Source: Leishmania infantum JPCM5
Lineage: Eukaryota; Euglenozoa; Kinetoplastea; Trypanosomatida; Trypanosomatidae
Assembly (NCBI RefSeq): GCF_000002875.2
Contig: NC_009418.2
Coordinates: 124,001-188,000, forward strand
Direction of reading: 5' to 3'
DNA: 64,000 nucleotides
Below the pieces are notes generated by a model that did not search any database, had not been told where the DNA came from, and saw only the letters and a program-made list of their open reading frames with translations. This document shows, in pieces, positions 61,857-64,000 of this stretch. A program made the translations under genes and the position numbers. Each line of letters begins with the position of its first letter. The stretch's first letter is position 1.

Positions 61857-62538
61857 GCCTCTCCCATGACCTCAGGCGCCCTCCTTCCAGGACGCAATGC
61901 AAGGCGCACACATACTCTTCTCTGTTCGGAGCACTCTGGAGGCTCACCGACACGGCTGGCCTCGCTGTTGTTGCAGCGCCTGTGGCCGTTGTGCTGGTGC
62001 TGGTTGAGGCCGCTTTTTATTCTTCTTTTCGGTCAGGTGTTACGTCTGTCCTCAGTTCAACGCCTCCCGGTAGCACAGAGCACAGAGCACCTCCCTCCTC
62101 TCCCTCTCCTCTCTCTCCCCTTCTCCCTCCCTGTTTTGTCCACCCCCCCTTCTTCTAGTCTCCCACACAGAGACGTGTCAGAGAGTGTTGCGTCTCGTTC
62201 TCCTTCGGTTTCTTCCTCTCCTGCCATTGTGTGTCTGCACTTCTTCGATTGAGTCTGCAGGTCGCCGCACGCACACATAGCAGACGGTGAAGGTGGTGCC
62301 GGTGTGTGCTTTTCGTATGCATGTATAGGCACGTGTCGTCTTGATGCGACAGGCGCCCTGAACCCTGCCAGTGTGTGTAGTATGTCTCCCTCTTGCTTTT
62401 ATGTTGCTATGTACTGATTTAGGCCCATGAAGGATGAAGTTGGGTGTTGTCGTTGTAGAAGCCGCGCATCAGTTGTGGAGTATGCATGTACAAGAACATA
62501 GCACACACATACATATGCGCGCGCAAGTCGCGCATGCC

Positions 62539-62922
62539 TTATTTATGTGTGTGTGTGTGTGTGTTTCGGTGTGTGTGTCTGTACCGCAAACACGAACACT
62601 CCACACAGCAGAAGGAGGAGAGGCGCCATTCGTGAGGAGGGGGGAGATCATGCTCGTGCGGTTCGGTACGTATGCAGGCAGCGAATGAGGGCTTTGGCTT
62701 CGGAGCAGGAGGTTTAGCGGAAGTGCTGGATGCCAGCAGAACGTCCTTGGCCGCCACCTTTGCTCCGCCTCGCTTGTTGCTGCTCGGAACGGCTCGCTCG
62801 CCCGCCAAAGTACGCTGAAGGGCCGTCTTGCTGGAGCGTAAATCCAGGGAGAGCACGTTTGTGTCGGCGATTTGCCGCCACCAAACGCGTCGGCACGTAC
62901 TCCGCTGAATGGTGGCAAGCAA
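62539..62922 (-). CDS. Antisense coding-like frame, doubtful gene
   Basis: On the minus strand a 127-codon frame starts MLATIQRSTCRRVWWRQIAD and continues through KTALQRTLAGERAVPSSNKR and KPPAPKPKPSFA. About the first 90 codons have balanced composition and codon choice that look coding. The end runs into a (CA)n repeat translated as His-Thr, which is not natural. It lies opposite to all other genes. It could be a relic or a gene fragment with a lost C-terminus; no family is recognised. Confidence 0.2.
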   Translation of the reverse strand: MLATIQRSTCRRVWWRQIADTNVLSLDLRSSKTALQRTLAGERAVPSSNKRGGAKVAAKDVLLASSTSAKPPAPKPKPSFAACIRTEPHEHDLPPPHEWRLSSFCCVECSCLRYRHTHRNTHTHTHK

Positions 62923-63577
62923 GTCTCAAGAAGTCGCATGAAGCTCTCTCTCTTTCCCGCCCCGCACCGGATGTGCATGGCCACACACGCGCAGATATGC
63001 ACAATACATCATATTCCCAAAACAGCATCGTCCCTCTCCTCTGCTGCCCTCCCTTCACCTCTCTGCCTCTGACTGCCTCTCTATCCACGAACTGCATCGC
63101 TTGCTCGTGTGTGTGTGTGTGTGTGTGCGTCCTGGCATCGATGGCGCGCCCATATCCCACACAAACGCACGCACATCTGCGTGCTCTAAACCTTGAAAGA
63201 AACCACAATAAGTAGACTGTAGCACCTCACTTGCACAGACCAATACTCAGACGAACATAGTGATCCCTCTCTCTCTATATATATATGCACAAGCGCACAC
63301 ACGCTCGCGCACCAAGCAGTCCGGTACAGTGCACTCTGTTCCAACCTCTATCTGTACAAGTGTCCACATCTGCGCCTCGTACAACAGGGGGTGGGGTGGG
63401 GTAGGGCGAAAAGCAGAAACGCGGAAGGCACGCACGCGTCTTAGCAGGAGTGTTTTGGGTTGTCTGTGGGGCTGCTCAGGCGCTGCAGAAGCGACGCTCG
63501 CGAGGGGGGTACCGCTGTGGGTGTTTATAGCTGCTTGGGACGCACACGCTTTCCTCAGAGAGCTCTTTCAGGCATAC

Positions 63578-63600
63578 TTGCTCTCTCCCACCCCCTGCAG
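63578..63600 (+). promoter_or_regulatory. Predicted trans-splice acceptor for importin beta
   Basis: The tract CTCTCTCCCACCCCCTGCAG ends at 63600, and no ATG occurs before 63717. Confidence 0.6.
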
Positions 63601-63716
63601 GAGCGTGCGTCACCTCTATTGTGCGTGTGCGGGCTCGAATTCATTTCTGTCGCTGTGTTGCGCACTGCCGTTGAAGAAGCCGATCCGTAAATAGGAAACG
63701 AAGAAAGCCGCTCGTG

Positions 63717-64000
63717 ATGGCGAACATTACGGACCTTCTCATGGCTCTGGGCAACCCGGAGCCGTCTATCCGGGTGCCCGCAGAGACCGCTGTGAACAAT
63801 GCCAAGGAGACCGACCTCGCCACCTTCATGACGACAATGCTGCAGGAGTTCCGGGACGAGAGCAAGCCGACCTTTGCCCGAAACATGGCGGGCACGCTGC
63901 TAAAGAATGCAGTGGCGCCATCCTTTCGAGAAGTGGCGGCACGGCACGCGCTGGAGGAACGTTGGCGCGCTCTGCCTGCGGATGTGCGGCTGCACATCAA
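63717..64000 (+). CDS. Importin beta-1 (karyopherin beta), N-terminal fragment
   Basis: The first 94 codons are present before the window ends. The start MANITDLLMALGNPEPSIRV is followed by helices typical of HEAT repeats 1 and 2 of importin beta: FMTTMLQEFRDES, ARNMAGTLLKNAV and ALEERWRALPADVRLHI. The pairing of A-G-x-x-x-K-N with a following QRW/ERW-like block is characteristic of importin beta-1 and its close relatives, the N-terminal part that binds Ran-GTP. The family carries cargo through nuclear pores. The start is the first ATG after a strong acceptor. Without the rest, another beta-karyopherin cannot be fully excluded. Confidence 0.8.
   Translation, partial: MANITDLLMALGNPEPSIRVPAETAVNNAKETDLATFMTTMLQEFRDESKPTFARNMAGTLLKNAVAPSFREVAARHALEERWRALPADVRLHI

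Larger units (their letters stand above)
61857..63716. other. 1.9-kb intergenic region before importin beta
   Basis: It contains T/C-rich DNA, (GT)n at about 62545-62562 and 63106-63127, and (TA)n at 63278-63287. An antisense coding-like island lies at 62640-62922. The acceptor of the next gene is at 63599-63600. Confidence 0.65.

Noticed and set aside
1..64000. CRISPR arrays, bacterial operons or a strand-switch region
   Set aside because: The window is eukaryotic; no regularly spaced repeats occur, and all confident genes are on one strand.

Overview
The window looks like a piece of a Leishmania (or close trypanosomatid) chromosome. GC content and third-position GC are high in the coding regions. 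None of the recognised genes shows an intron, and all are on the + strand. They are separated by long spacers rich in GT/CA, poly-G and polypyrimidine. Nearly every start codon is the first ATG after a pyrimidine tract plus AG, the signature of spliced-leader trans-splicing inside one polycistronic unit. From memory, the eIF5, RPC160, S25 and calcium-channel order resembles the 5' part of Leishmania chromosome 34; this was not checked against a database.

Layout. 2-1750: BCS1-like AAA ATPase, possibly cut by the window edge. 3118-4254: translation factor eIF5. 5363-10135: largest subunit of RNA polymerase III. 10872-14324: Golgi tether subunit COG6. 15409-17127 and 17682-19400: tandem pair of signal/anchor-bearing proteins with a degenerate nucleoside-phosphorylase fold. 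20021-20500: mitochondrial ribosomal protein bS6m. 21092-22354 and 23958-25652: two unrecognised proteins. 26451-26920: small gene interrupted by an assembly gap of 101 N. 28133-28495: ribosomal protein eS25. 30884-33772: long disordered protein. 35547-42761: giant type-I membrane protein whose ectodomain is built from many degenerate Cys-containing modules. 47432-49585: centriole/basal-body protein POC1. 53541-61856: four-domain voltage-gated calcium-channel-like protein. 63717-64000: first 94 codons of importin beta-1, cut by the window end.

The genes do not form a pathway; they are a typical trypanosomatid mixture of housekeeping genes (translation, Pol III, Golgi, nuclear import, mitochondrial ribosome) and lineage-specific membrane proteins. 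Control is expected to be post-transcriptional, through the long UTRs, so spacers are annotated with predicted splice acceptors, microsatellites and hairpins.

The points most worth a second look are the giant modular surface protein, the non-EEEE selectivity positions of the channel, the missing arginine fingers in the AAA protein, the tandem phosphorylase-like proteins with Asn at the usual catalytic Asp position, a perfect 40-bp palindrome in the spacer downstream of eS25, a recurrent (GT)n-Gn-CAT composite repeat, and several coding-like islands in spacers, one of them antisense.
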